A stretch of DNA of 64,000 bases from Rickettsia endosymbiont of Ceutorhynchus obstrictus (GCF_964026565.1 NZ_OZ032162.1:496001-560000); one strand, 5' to 3'. Shown: positions 18,390 through 26,776, numbered from the stretch's first letter. The notes: a model not told the origin generated them from the sequence alone. Numbers and translations: made by a program.

Positions 18390-19113
18390 GGAAGAACTAA
18401 TAAATGGATTAGTTTATTATAAAATTTTTGACAAAAGCTACAAGCATTCTAGCCATATTTACGTAAAAAAAAATGAATCTACTAATTTAGCAGAAATAGA
18501 AAAAAATAAAAAAGCTATTATTAATTATTTTTCGGTGGAGGATATTTTAATTTTACGCCAGGTTCACGGTAATAAAATTATTGACGCTGATATAAATATC
18601 AAGATTTCTGAACCTGAAGCAGATGGTGCTATCACTACTAAAAAAAATTTAATTTTAGCTATTCAAACGGCAGATTGCGTACCGGTACTACTCGCAAGTG
18701 AGGACGGAGCAGTTATCGGTGCAGCACATTGTGGGTGGAAGAGTAGCAAAGCTAATATTATTAGCAATTTAGTTGTTTCTATGAAAGAAAAAGGTGCAAA
18801 AAAATTAATCGCAGTAATAGGTCCTACTATTGCTCAAGCTTCATATGAAGTGGACGCAAAATATTACGCTGATTTTATGACTGACTCACCAAATAATTCG
18901 GTATTTTTTATCGAGTCGGATAAAAAGGGGCATTATATGTTTGATTTGCCTAAATATGTAGAGTCAAGACTTCAAGAAGCGGGAGTAGAAAATATTAAAA
19001 AAATAGAAGAAGACACCTATACTAATCCTTTAAAATATCCAAGCTGTAGGCGTTCCTGCCATTCAGGAGAGCCTTATAAGGAAAATATATTATCGGCTAT
19101 TGTGATTAAATAA
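18388..19113 (+). CDS. pgeF: Peptidoglycan editing factor / purine nucleoside phosphorylase-like PgeF (YfiH)
   Basis: 241-aa member of the multi-copper polyphenol oxidase (DUF152) family, zinc proteins reported to cleave purine nucleosides and, in E. coli, to keep wrongly incorporated amino acids out of muropeptides. Family motifs are clear: RQVHGNKI (zinc-ligand His), QTADCVPVLL (Cys ligand) and GAAHCGWKSSKA (His ligand), plus a C-terminal PSCRRSC. ATG 18388 has GGATA nine bases upstream. The start overlaps that of the minus-strand gene at CATG 18387-18390, so the promoters of each must lie within the other's coding sequence. Confidence 0.93.
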   Translation: MEELINGLVYYKIFDKSYKHSSHIYVKKNESTNLAEIEKNKKAIINYFSVEDILILRQVHGNKIIDADINIKISEPEADGAITTKKNLILAIQTADCVPVLLASEDGAVIGAAHCGWKSSKANIISNLVVSMKEKGAKKLIAVIGPTIAQASYEVDAKYYADFMTDSPNNSVFFIESDKKGHYMFDLPKYVESRLQEAGVENIKKIEEDTYTNPLKYPSCRRSCHSGEPYKENILSAIVIK

Positions 19114-19129
19114 TAAGATTAATATTGCT

Positions 19130-19278
19130 TTATATGGTTGACCGGTGTCAAGCCGGCATTGTTGCACGGCTCATAATTTACCGCATTATAGTTATTACAA
19201 GTATGGTGTTATACCGAGGCCCCTCCCACGGTATCCGGAAAAAGCCTTAATAAAAAGACTGGATGCCGTGGTCAAGCC
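19130..19278. repeat. Repeat block left of MITE-like copy 3
   Basis: GTGTCAAGCC then GGCATTGTTGCACGGCTC, followed by a stretch that reappears inverted at about 20465-20510 (CATACTTGTAATAACCATAATACGG) and then 'ggatgccgtggtcaagcc' leading into the element at 19279. No gene is visible. Confidence 0.6.
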
Positions 19279-19462
19279 CACTACTGTACGAACGTTGAAA
19301 AAAGGCTGTGTCATGCCGTGACTTGATCACGGCATCCAGGAAAATAAAGCCATATTAGACTTATTTTAGAGTCTTTTTATGATATTATAAGCTGGATTCC
19401 GTGGTCGTAGCCACGGAATGACAGAATTTTTACCTCTTTATTTAAACGTTCGTACAGTAGTG
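19279..19462 (+). mobile_element. MITE-like element M, copy 3 (184 bp), intact with 9-bp target duplication
   Basis: Perfect 18-bp terminal inverted repeats CACTACTGTACGAACGTT. The direct flanks are GGTCAAGCC at 19270-19278 and 19463-19471. Joined across the element, the flanks restore the small palindrome CCGTGGTCAAGCCACGG, so insertion was into its loop. Internal hairpins GCCGTGACTTGATCACGGC and CCGTGGTCGTAGCCACGG are intact. This is the reference copy for the family here. Confidence 0.85.
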
Positions 19463-19545
19463 GGTCAAGCCACGGCATGACAGATAGCACTTTTAAAAAA
19501 TACTCTATTTATAACTAAAATTTCACTTTAAATAAAATAAATCGT

Positions 19546-20097
19546 ATGAATTCAAATTTATCCTTTTTTCCAATAATTTACGCGCCGAACGAAATTTTTA
19601 AAAAGCAAGCGGAGTATATAGATATCGTAGACGACAATATCCGTATTATCATCGATAAAATGCTTAAGACTATGCAGATAGAAAAAGCCGTCGGGCTTGG
19701 CGCTAATATGGTCGGTATATTAAAGCGTATAGCTATAGTTGATTTGCATGAAAATAATAAATCTTCGCCTATTATTTTGATCAATCCTGAAATAATTTAT
19801 TTTTCCGAAGAGAAGCAAACTTTTATGGAAAGGTCTTTATCATTTCCTGGGATAGCAGCAAATATTACTCGCTCAAAAACGATAAAAGTGAAATATCTTG
19901 ATTATGACGGAAATAAACAGGAACTAGACGCCGAAGGGTTTTTAGCTACGGTAATTCAGCATAAAGTAGATTATTTAAACGGCAAAACTTTTCTTGATTA
20001 TTTATCAAAATTAAAACGCGATAATTTACTAAAAAAAATGGAGAAATACTTAAAGTTATATCCTCCGCATGTGCATGGAACAGGCTGTCGGCATTAG
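19546..20097 (+). CDS. Peptide deformylase-like protein, catalytic residues lost
   Basis: 183-aa member of the peptide deformylase fold. Real PDF removes the N-formyl group from new proteins using a metal bound by the Cys of EGCLS and two His of HExDH, plus the Gln of GxGxAAxQ. Here the three motifs are GLGANMVG (Gln replaced by M55), E95-R-S97-L-S (Cys replaced by Ser97) and H139-K140-V-D-Y143 (catalytic Glu replaced by Lys140, second His replaced by Tyr143). The fold is recognisable, but catalysis as a deformylase is not plausible. The C-terminus PPHVHGTGCRH is oddly rich in His and Cys. A functional def gene is expected elsewhere. Confidence 0.85.
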   Translation: MNSNLSFFPIIYAPNEIFKKQAEYIDIVDDNIRIIIDKMLKTMQIEKAVGLGANMVGILKRIAIVDLHENNKSSPIILINPEIIYFSEEKQTFMERSLSFPGIAANITRSKTIKVKYLDYDGNKQELDAEGFLATVIQHKVDYLNGKTFLDYLSKLKRDNLLKKMEKYLKLYPPHVHGTGCRH

Positions 20098-20104
20098 GGA
20101 ATTT

Positions 20105-20206
20105 CTGGCGTTGTTGTATGGCTCGAAAAAAGTGCCGTATGTCATTCCCGCGTAAGCGGGAATCCAGAAAAAATCTTAGTAAAAGACTGGATGCCGTGGT
20201 CAAGCC
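20105..20206. repeat. Repeat block left of MITE-like copy 4
   Basis: GGCGTTGTTGTATGGCTCG, a CCCGCGTAAGCGGG hairpin, and the 'ggatgccgtggtcaagcc' target arm. No gene is visible. Confidence 0.65.
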
Positions 20207-20391
20207 CACTACTGTACGAACGTTTAAATAAAGAGGTAAAAATTCTGTCATTCCGTGGCTACGACCACTTCAGTCCAGCTTATAATATCATAAAAAGATT
20301 CTAAAATAAGTCTAATATGGCTTTATTTTCCTGGATGCCGTGATCAAGTCACGGCATGACACAGCCTTTTTTCAACGTTCGTACAGTAGTG
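20207..20391 (-). mobile_element. MITE-like element M, copy 4 (185 bp), 9-bp target duplication
   Basis: 18-bp terminal inverted repeats intact. GGTCAAGCC direct repeats lie at 20198-20206 and 20392-20400. It is inverted relative to copy 3 but inserted in the same target palindrome. Internally the second hairpin is degraded to GGCTACGACCACTTCAGTCC, a variant shared with copies 1, 5 and 7. Confidence 0.85.
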
Positions 20392-20400
20392 GGTCAAGCC

Positions 20401-20590
20401 ACGGTATGACAAGTTTTAAGCGATTTTAACCATCCATGCAACAACGCCGGTCAAGCCACGGCATGACACCATACTTGTAATAACCATAATACGGTAAATT
20501 ATGAGCCATGCAACAACGCCTCCAGTCGCTCGCAATGACGATTCCGGTAGCCGTCCAACAACGCCGCGCCTGCGTGGGAATGACATCAGA
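20401..20590. repeat. Tandem ends of GGCGTTG-family elements
   Basis: Three CCATGCAACAACGCC-like ends lie within 190 bases (about 20434-20448, 20505-20520, 20550-20565), with GGTCAAGCCACGG fragments between them. It reads as several insertions stacked in one another. No gene is visible. Confidence 0.65.
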
Positions 20591-20624
20591 GATATATTTT
20601 ACAAATTAAATTAGTTTTCATATT

Positions 20625-21599
20625 ATGCGTATTTTTCTTATTCTAATAACATTCTTCTTACTATCGGCATTTTCAAATACAAATTTCCAAAAAGATAATT
20701 TAAAATTTACTGAATTATTAAAAGATAAATCAATTACGGTTGTTGCTCCGGCTTCCGGTGCCGATAATACCGAATTATCCACTTTAAAAAATATTAGCTC
20801 GTTAAAATTAAATATACCGCATAAATGCTTTGATAATACAAAAGTGCTTTTTCACTCCAATAGCGATGAATTAAGATTTAAATGTTTAAAGGATGCACTA
20901 TTTGACGACTCAAATCATATAATATGGACATTACGCGGAGGGTACGGTTCGGCAAAAATAATTCCGTATTTACAAAAATTAGCAAAACCTGCTAAAGAAA
21001 AATTTTTTATAGGGTTTAGCGATATAACAGTGCTGCATATTTTCCTTTCTCAAGAATGGGGATGGAAAACTATTCACGGTAACGGCATAGTTGAGATATT
21101 AAAGCCTGAGAAAGATCGTAATAATTTCATGAAAATAGCCCAGATAATTTCCGGCAAACTCAAGCAAGTTACGATTAGCGGCTTATCGGCAATTAACCCT
21201 ACGGCAAAATCAGCTAAAGTTGTTACCGGTAAGCTTACCGGCGGTAATTTAACTATGGTGCAAACAAGTATCGGTACAAGCTGGCAAATAAAAACCTCTA
21301 ATAAAATTCTTTTCTTGGAAGATGTTAATATAAAGCCTTACCAAATAGATCGTACTTTACTTCATTTTAAACAAGCGGGATTATTAAAAGACGTAAAAGC
21401 GATAATATTCGGTAGTTGCGGCTCTGGTGATAAAGATATTATGGCTATACTTAGTAACTTTGCATCTAACTTAGCTATTCCGGTCTTTAAAACGAATAGA
21501 TTCGGGCATGAGAAAATTAACGATCCTATTATTTACAATACGGATAGTAAAATTATTGCTACCGATGAGGGTAATTTTAAATTAGTAATGGATATTTAA
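20625..21599 (+). CDS. Exported S66-family peptidase (LD-carboxypeptidase / MccF type)
   Basis: 324 aa with an N-terminal signal peptide (about residues 1-18) followed by an S66 serine peptidase domain. The Ser-Glu-His triad is visible: S132 in IGFSDIT, E232 in LEDVN and H295 in RFGHE. RGGYGSA at 104-110 is the conserved loop. The family includes LdcA, which trims D-Ala from murein tetrapeptides between L- and D-residues, and MccF, which cleaves microcin C. The signal peptide places this copy in the periplasm, unlike the second copy at 45666. It may act on murein directly, which is inference. Confidence 0.88.
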   Translation: MRIFLILITFFLLSAFSNTNFQKDNLKFTELLKDKSITVVAPASGADNTELSTLKNISSLKLNIPHKCFDNTKVLFHSNSDELRFKCLKDALFDDSNHIIWTLRGGYGSAKIIPYLQKLAKPAKEKFFIGFSDITVLHIFLSQEWGWKTIHGNGIVEILKPEKDRNNFMKIAQIISGKLKQVTISGLSAINPTAKSAKVVTGKLTGGNLTMVQTSIGTSWQIKTSNKILFLEDVNIKPYQIDRTLLHFKQAGLLKDVKAIIFGSCGSGDKDIMAILSNFASNLAIPVFKTNRFGHEKINDPIIYNTDSKIIATDEGNFKLVMDI

Positions 21600-21625
21600 T
21601 TTAGAACCGTACGAAAGAGGCATTT

Positions 21626-21862
21626 ATGGCATATAGTATTCTTATTCCCAAGGACTTAAATAATGAACTAACGGCTTTATCTAAACTTGAAGGCAGACCA
21701 AAATCTTACTTAATAAAGGCAGCCATTAAAAATTATCTACCGGAACAAAAAGAAGATAGACAAGACGCAGAAATTGCGTTAGCAAGAAAAAATGATACAA
21801 ATGACAAGATTTATACTTCAAAAGAAGCAGATGAATTCCTAAAAAAAATATATGATTTATAA
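21626..21862 (+). CDS. Ribbon-helix-helix antitoxin (RelB/CopG-like)
   Basis: 78 aa. It starts with a short strand (YSILIPKDL) and two helices (NNELTALSKLEGRPKSYLIKAAIKNYL), the RHH DNA-binding pattern, then a charged C-terminal tail (about residues 45-78) that in such antitoxins binds the toxin. It is placed 26 bases after the S66 peptidase gene and overlaps a RelE-like remnant downstream, as expected for a toxin-antitoxin operon that may repress itself. Confidence 0.8.
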   Translation: MAYSILIPKDLNNELTALSKLEGRPKSYLIKAAIKNYLPEQKEDRQDAEIALARKNDTNDKIYTSKEADEFLKKIYDL

Positions 21863-21968
21863 AATACAATATAGATATGGTGATTATCGAATAATTTATG
21901 AAATAGATAGAGAAAATAAGTGTATTATAATAAAAGTCGGTCATAGGGGAGAAGAAATATATGACTGA
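21852..21968 (+). pseudogene. RelE/ParE-like toxin, C-terminal remnant (38 aa)
   Basis: A 38-codon frame starts with ATG at 21852, 11 bases before the antitoxin stop ends. It reads YKIQYRYGDYRIIYEID and then IIIKVGHRGEEIYD, the last two to three strands of a RelE/ParE toxin (compare the RelE pattern YKI-YRLVY-VGKR-EVY). The first half of a normal 85-95-aa toxin, including the N-terminal helices, is missing, so it is probably inactive. The overlapping-start arrangement is that of a real antitoxin-toxin pair. Confidence 0.7.
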
Positions 21969-21973
21969 TCTTT

Positions 21974-24508
21974 TTATCTTCTTAAATGTAAATAATCGTT
22001 ATATTTTAATAAATCAACATTATAAGGGAAAAATTTATTAGTTATATAATGCTCTAATAAGGATATTAATCCTTGTTTGTGTCGGCTTAAATCTTCTTTG
22101 CTTAACTTTATTTCCGTTAGTTGAAGATAAGGCTCGGAACTCGAAATTTTTACGTAAGCGATGGTTATATTATGATTAATATTAGGCGTAATCGCGAAGC
22201 CGTTTTCTAATATCATTAAGCTTTCAATAATAAGCTGCGGCGATAGCCCGGAATCAATTTCTTTTTTACTTGGAATAGCACCTGTCTTATAGTCTAGTAT
22301 AGTTACTTGATTTAATTTGTTAATTTCAATTCGATCGGCTATGCCGATAATTTTTAAATTATGTCCCGCAATGTTCAGCCGTAATTCGCCTTTAAGCTCA
22401 AAATAAATATTTTTACAATTTTTTCTTTGCTCATCGTCAAATGCAATAAAAGCTTTAGCAAGCGGTAGGAGCTTTATTTGCCAGGTCTTTTTTGTGTATA
22501 CCGGTAGAGCCGTGTTTTGCAAAATATTATTGCCGATATTTATTAGGAGTTGTTGCTTTATATTGGAATCGACATACTGATCATAATTTTGGGGGTCATA
22601 ATTCTTTGAATATTTCTCTAATACTTTATGGATAAAATTACCGAAATCCGATATTTTAGGTTCTTCCCAGATCATATCTTTTTTGCGTAAATTTAGAATT
22701 TTTTTAGCGTAAAAACTATATGGGTTTCTTATTAGTATTTCTATATCGGTAACCGATAATATGTCCGGAAAACTATTACTATAAGCTCCTGTATCCTCGC
22801 TTAACCTGAAAAGTTTGTCATTCCGAGATCCCGCCACGGCATCCGGTTTTTTTATCGAGTCCCCTAAAATAAGCTGTAATTTCAATAAGAAGTTAGACGG
22901 GGTTGTAGATTTACCGTCCTGTTTTTTAGAGCGTAATATAATCACTTGTTTATTATGTAAAAACAAATAAAAATGATATAAAGATAAAGTAGTAGAGGTT
23001 TCATCATAATTTATTTCTAATTGTTTCCGTGCTTCCTTACTAAGCCATGGATGAATGGGGACGGGCGGCGGCCAGTTTTCACCGGTAAAGTTCGGTAAAA
23101 TCACTAACTCAAATTTTGATAAGGCTAAATCTTCTGCGCAGCCGATTATTATATTAGCGGTGTCATTATTATTGGAATATCGCACGCTAGATATTAGAGA
23201 AGCAAAAACTTTCGGAAAATCTTGTTTGCTCTCAAGGGTTATATATCGGCTAAAATTCGTTAAATTAGCCAAGAATTCTAATATTTCTTTCCCTCCTTCT
23301 TCTTCCCGAATATTTGGATAAAGCTTTTCGGCGACTTCGCTAGTAGTTTTTAAAATATCCTGGATAGTATGAGCTTTAGCTTCAAATAAAATACTAATTA
23401 ATTCCCTGCAATAGACTATTAGTTCTTCGTCCTCTGTTGCTTCTATTATTAATAATAAATATTTTGGAGATGAGATAAAGCGATTTTTATTTGATAACAA
23501 TATCTCTAATTTTTGAATTTCCAAGGAATTTATTAAAGGATTTTTTAGCAATAAAAATAATGTTTTTAAGTCGAAGTTATTACATAATATTTTGCTGACA
23601 GTAACTAATAAATGGCTAATATTAGTAGTTGCTAAGTCATTACCGAGCAAGTCCTCGAATTTTAGCGAATATTTAAGTAAAGAATTAGCGTATATTTCTT
23701 TAGCTTGTTGATTATTTACGATAATTGCTATTTTTTTATCTATGTGCTGTTTGCATATTAAAGCTATTTGCTGCGCTTCTTCGTAAATATTTAAGGGTTC
23801 TGCATAATATATATTATCGGGTGAAGTAGCAGGGGCGGGAAAGCTTGCCTCAGGATTAATTATAGATACGGACGGAATAGGCGCTAATTCTTGTAAAAAC
23901 TTTTTGGACATAGGATCCTTAGCAAATAATCCCGCTATTATCACCTCTTTATTACTATTTTTTATTTTTGTTATTTCTTCTTGTAATATTGCCAATTTAT
24001 AGGCGGCTCTATTTTGCTTCCCTAGCTCCTTTATTTTTGTTTGCCATCCGTCAAAGCCATATTCTAAGAATTTATAGATTGTTTGCCAATATTTAGAATT
24101 ATTATAAGTTTCAATAGATTTTATAGAAATATTATTGCTTATTAGTTCGTTAAATAATTTGCTTAAAAGCTCAGCTGCCTTTAGTGCTTCGCTCACGCTA
24201 AATTGCAACTTGTCGTAATTGATAATTATTTCCGCTAGAAAAAGTTTTTCTTCTAAAGGGGCTATTGGTTCATAATCTTCAGAAGTATTTTTTCTATCCG
24301 CAATAATAGCCGTGAAGGGGATAATGGTCGGTAAAGTTGTGATTTGATAATCTATGGTTAAAGTTTTTTTCAGCTCCGTGCAAGCAAAATTATTAGGTAA
24401 TATTACCTTAAGCCGCGGCTGCAAATTTTGTTTACCGAATTCATCAACAATAAATTTAGCAACTACTTCTAAAAAAGAAAAATTAAGAGAAATTTTATAT
24501 AAATTCAT
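21974..24508 (-). CDS. addB: AddB-like double-strand break repair nuclease/helicase subunit
   Basis: About 844 aa. The C-terminal third has the RecB-family PD-(D/E)XK nuclease signature: a GIADRIE strand followed by TILDYKTG and a later QLIIESLMI helix. The N-terminal part resembles the inactivated helicase fold of AddB (LKVILPNNFACTELKK, then FTAIIADR). With AddA it would process broken DNA ends for RecA. The frame is open back to 24604, but its first 24 codons lie in repeat DNA (peptide MPPRNDDSSSHATT). ATG 24508 (MNLYKISLNFSFLEVV) is preferred, 24532 is possible. A 12- to 13-residue repeat-derived insertion is present near 22815-22850. It converges on the antitoxin/RelE remnant. Confidence 0.82.
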   Translation of the reverse strand: MNLYKISLNFSFLEVVAKFIVDEFGKQNLQPRLKVILPNNFACTELKKTLTIDYQITTLPTIIPFTAIIADRKNTSEDYEPIAPLEEKLFLAEIIINYDKLQFSVSEALKAAELLSKLFNELISNNISIKSIETYNNSKYWQTIYKFLEYGFDGWQTKIKELGKQNRAAYKLAILQEEITKIKNSNKEVIIAGLFAKDPMSKKFLQELAPIPSVSIINPEASFPAPATSPDNIYYAEPLNIYEEAQQIALICKQHIDKKIAIIVNNQQAKEIYANSLLKYSLKFEDLLGNDLATTNISHLLVTVSKILCNNFDLKTLFLLLKNPLINSLEIQKLEILLSNKNRFISSPKYLLLIIEATEDEELIVYCRELISILFEAKAHTIQDILKTTSEVAEKLYPNIREEEGGKEILEFLANLTNFSRYITLESKQDFPKVFASLISSVRYSNNNDTANIIIGCAEDLALSKFELVILPNFTGENWPPPVPIHPWLSKEARKQLEINYDETSTTLSLYHFYLFLHNKQVIILRSKKQDGKSTTPSNFLLKLQLILGDSIKKPDAVAGSRNDKLFRLSEDTGAYSNSFPDILSVTDIEILIRNPYSFYAKKILNLRKKDMIWEEPKISDFGNFIHKVLEKYSKNYDPQNYDQYVDSNIKQQLLINIGNNILQNTALPVYTKKTWQIKLLPLAKAFIAFDDEQRKNCKNIYFELKGELRLNIAGHNLKIIGIADRIEINKLNQVTILDYKTGAIPSKKEIDSGLSPQLIIESLMILENGFAITPNINHNITIAYVKISSSEPYLQLTEIKLSKEDLSRHKQGLISLLEHYITNKFFPYNVDLLKYNDYLHLRR
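22815..22850 (-). repeat. Short palindromic-repeat insertion read in frame in addB
   Basis: The text 'gtcattccgagatcccgccacggcatccgg' matches the small 'ccggatgccgtgg...gaatgac' repeat seen in many gaps. In the addB frame it reads KKPDAVAGSRNDK, a peptide of low-complexity repeat character between two conserved segments. The frame is maintained. Exact borders are uncertain. Confidence 0.55.
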
Positions 24509-24559
24509 GGGGTTTATTTTTATAATGTGCATACTCCCAACGTCGTTGTGAGAAGCCGG

Positions 24560-24780
24560 AGGCGTTGTTGCATGGCTACTAGAATCGTCATTGCGAGGAG
24601 GCATTTATGCCGACGTGGCAATCCAGTTAAACATATTTTTATACTAAACTTGTTTAGTATTCTAATTAAATCCCTCATTACATTCGGGATAGCCTGGATT
24701 GCCGCAGCCACTTCGTGGCTTCGCAATGACGAGTTTTTTATTAATTTTCGATCCATGCAACAATGCCGGCTTGACCACGG
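24560..24780. repeat. GGCGTTG-family element with 'tcattgcgagg' palindrome inside
   Basis: The outer ends are GGCGTTGTTGCATGGCT (about 24561) and GATCCATGCAACAATGCC (about 24751-24768). The inside is a palindrome with 'gtcattgcgagg...cgcaatgacga' arms and a central CTAAACTTGTTTAGTA hairpin and GGGATAGCCTGGATTGCC piece. It shows that the same outer ends can enclose different inner palindromes. Confidence 0.7.
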
Positions 24781-24827
24781 TATCCAGTCTTTTTATTAAG
24801 GTTTTTTCTGGATGCCGTGGTCAAGCC

Positions 24828-25012
24828 CACTACTGTACGAACGTTTAAATAAAGAGGTAAAAATTCTGTCATTCCGTGGCTACGACCACTTCAGTCCAGC
24901 TTATAATATCATAAAAAGATTCTAAAATAAGTCTAATATGGCTTTATTTTCCTGGATGCCGTGATCAAGTCACGGCATGACACAGCCTTTTTTCAACGTT
25001 CGTACAGTAGTG
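24828..25012 (-). mobile_element. MITE-like element M, copy 5 (185 bp), 9-bp target duplication
   Basis: 18-bp terminal inverted repeats intact. GGTCAAGCC direct repeats lie at 24819-24827 and 25013-25021. It has the same target palindrome and orientation as copy 4 and appears nearly identical to it internally, which suggests recent spread or gene conversion. After it, 25022-25100 holds short fragments of 'cggcatgacac' and 'cgcaatgacg' repeats. Confidence 0.85.
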
Positions 25013-25107
25013 GGTCAAGCCACGGCATGACACCGAACGCTTTGCAACGCTTTTGATCCCCACGACAATGCCGGCTCGCAATGACGTTGAGGTATCCACA
25101 CAACAAT

Positions 25108-25854
25108 CTAACTACTTGCTTTAATAAGCTCTTTAAATAAATTTAAATCTACATCGTTGTCATTTAAATATTCCGGGTGCCACTGCGCTCCTATGACGAA
25201 TTTATGATTTTGTAATTCAATCGCCTCTATTATTCCGTCATTTGCCTTAGCCGATACAACAAGACCGTTCCCGACACGATCAATAGCTTGATGATGGGTT
25301 GAGTTAACCATTACCTGCGTTTTGTTATTTGTCATTTTTGCAAGTTTAGTACCCGACTCAATAGTAATTGAGTGAGAAACTATATTTTTTGGACTCGGTT
25401 GTTCGTGATTAATTATTATAGTTTGATTATTATTTTTCATATAATCCGGTATGTGCTGAATAAGACTACCGCCAAAGGCAACATTTAATAACTGCATCCC
25501 GCGGCATATCCCAAGGATAGGGATATTTCTTGCTAATGATTTTTTTAAAACCAGAATTTCAAACTCGTCACGTTCATTATTGGCAATAACAACGTCTTCT
25601 GCATATTCAGGTTCATAAAATTTAGGATGAATATCTTCGTCACCGCCCGGAATAACTACGCCGTCGATAATTGCCAATAACTCGTTGATCGTACTACTCT
25701 GATAAGGCAAAAGTAGCGGCACGCCGCCGGCTTTTATTATTGCATCGGCGTAGTTTTTGCGTAAAGCATACCACGGAAAAGCTGCATAACTATATTTTTC
25801 ACAATTATTAGCCAAATCGAGAGTGAGGCCGATTATCGGTTTTTTCTGCGTCAT
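25108..25854 (-). CDS. puuD: Gamma-glutamyl-gamma-aminobutyrate hydrolase family protein (peptidase C26)
   Basis: 248-aa class I glutamine amidotransferase-like hydrolase. The nucleophile is C117 in LGICRGMQLLNV and the catalytic pair is H226/E228 in AQWHPEYL. PGGDEDIHP at 69-77 forms the oxyanion region. PuuD hydrolyses gamma-glutamyl-GABA in putrescine breakdown, and the family also includes enzymes on other gamma-glutamyl amides. A GS-like gene lies 7 kb away, but not in an operon with it, so a shared gamma-glutamyl pathway is speculative. The gene stands alone between repeat blocks. Confidence 0.85.
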   Translation of the reverse strand: MTQKKPIIGLTLDLANNCEKYSYAAFPWYALRKNYADAIIKAGGVPLLLPYQSSTINELLAIIDGVVIPGGDEDIHPKFYEPEYAEDVVIANNERDEFEILVLKKSLARNIPILGICRGMQLLNVAFGGSLIQHIPDYMKNNNQTIIINHEQPSPKNIVSHSITIESGTKLAKMTNNKTQVMVNSTHHQAIDRVGNGLVVSAKANDGIIEAIELQNHKFVIGAQWHPEYLNDNDVDLNLFKELIKASS

Positions 25855-25899
25855 ATTAACTATTCATAAATGAAGAATTAGTTTTAATGTTATTATTTT

Positions 25900-26270
25900 C
25901 CTGCTTTTTCGATGTTATTTCCGCCTTTGCAGGAAGTTATTGTTGCATGGAACGTTAAACGTCATTGTGAGTATTTGCGGGCGTTGGTTGCATGGCTCGA
26001 ATTTTCGATGTCATTCCCGCGCAGGCGAGAATCCAGAAAAAACAAAAAAGTCATCCTGAATTTATTTCAGGATATACTAAAAAAAGATGCTGAAACAAGT
26101 TCAGCATGACAAAGCTAGAAAGCCTAGATTCCCGCCTTTAGCTAGAATGACATACGGCACTTTTTAGAGCCATGCAACAACGCTCCGTTTTCGCGGGAAT
26201 GACATCGAAAATTCGAGTCATGCAACAACGCCGGTCAAGCTACGGTATGACACTGTAGTTGTGATAACCG
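25900..26270. repeat. Composite hairpin repeat block
   Basis: GGCGTTGGTTGCATGGCTCG near 25980, the four-hairpin unit, GAGCCATGCAACAACGC near 26168, then a second partial element closing with CGAGTCATGCAACAACGCC near 26214 and a GGTCAAGC-type fragment. It is nested repeat DNA with no gene. Confidence 0.65.
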
Positions 26271-26299
26271 CAATAACGACAGAGTTTTCTTATGTTAAT

Positions 26300-26773
26300 T
26301 TATCGCCTGACTACTCTAGTACCGCAAATCATATCCGGTATTGATGTTTTTTGCTTGGTAAAAACTATACAAAAAATATTTATTATTTCTACTATTCCAA
26401 ATCCAAATATAATGATTAATATATTTACTAATAGTCTAAAAAATGACTTTAAAAAACTAATTTTTGTTTCGTTTTTGTTTATTATTTTCATATTTAATAG
26501 GTACTTTCCTGGAGTAGCTTGTAATTTAGAACTTTCAAATAAGACCCAATAAAGGATTATTTGTGCTGTAAAAAATATCATATTTATTATTATAAAAATA
26601 ATAAAATTTTCTTCTATTGAAAACCAATCATAAAAACTTTTATTTAGATATGGTATTTTTAGAAAGAAATATAATATAAAAGAAATGCAAAATGTAGTAA
26701 ATAGCAACGTCAATAAGTCAATAATATACGCCCCAAACCTTCGCCAAACACCGCAATATATGTAATCGCTCAT
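26300..26773 (-). CDS. RDD family membrane protein
   Basis: 157 aa. The N-terminal GVWRRFGAYIIDLLTLLF carries the Arg and Asp of the RDD signature. It has three membrane helices (about residues 16-38, 50-75, 108-135) and the conserved TPGKYLLNMKII loop and C-terminal SIPDMICGTRVV. The role of RDD proteins is poorly known; transport is suspected for some. It starts three bases after ctaD ends on the same strand, so it is cotranscribed with the oxidase subunit. Confidence 0.85.
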   Translation of the reverse strand: MSDYIYCGVWRRFGAYIIDLLTLLFTTFCISFILYFFLKIPYLNKSFYDWFSIEENFIIFIIINMIFFTAQIILYWVLFESSKLQATPGKYLLNMKIINKNETKISFLKSFFRLLVNILIIIFGFGIVEIINIFCIVFTKQKTSIPDMICGTRVVRR

Positions 26774-26776
26774 AAA

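Noticed and set aside
24509..24604. N-terminal extension of the AddB-like protein
   Set aside because: The extra codons fall in palindromic repeat DNA and give a peptide (MPPRNDDSSSHATT) typical of that repeat, so a start at 24508 or 24532 is more likely.
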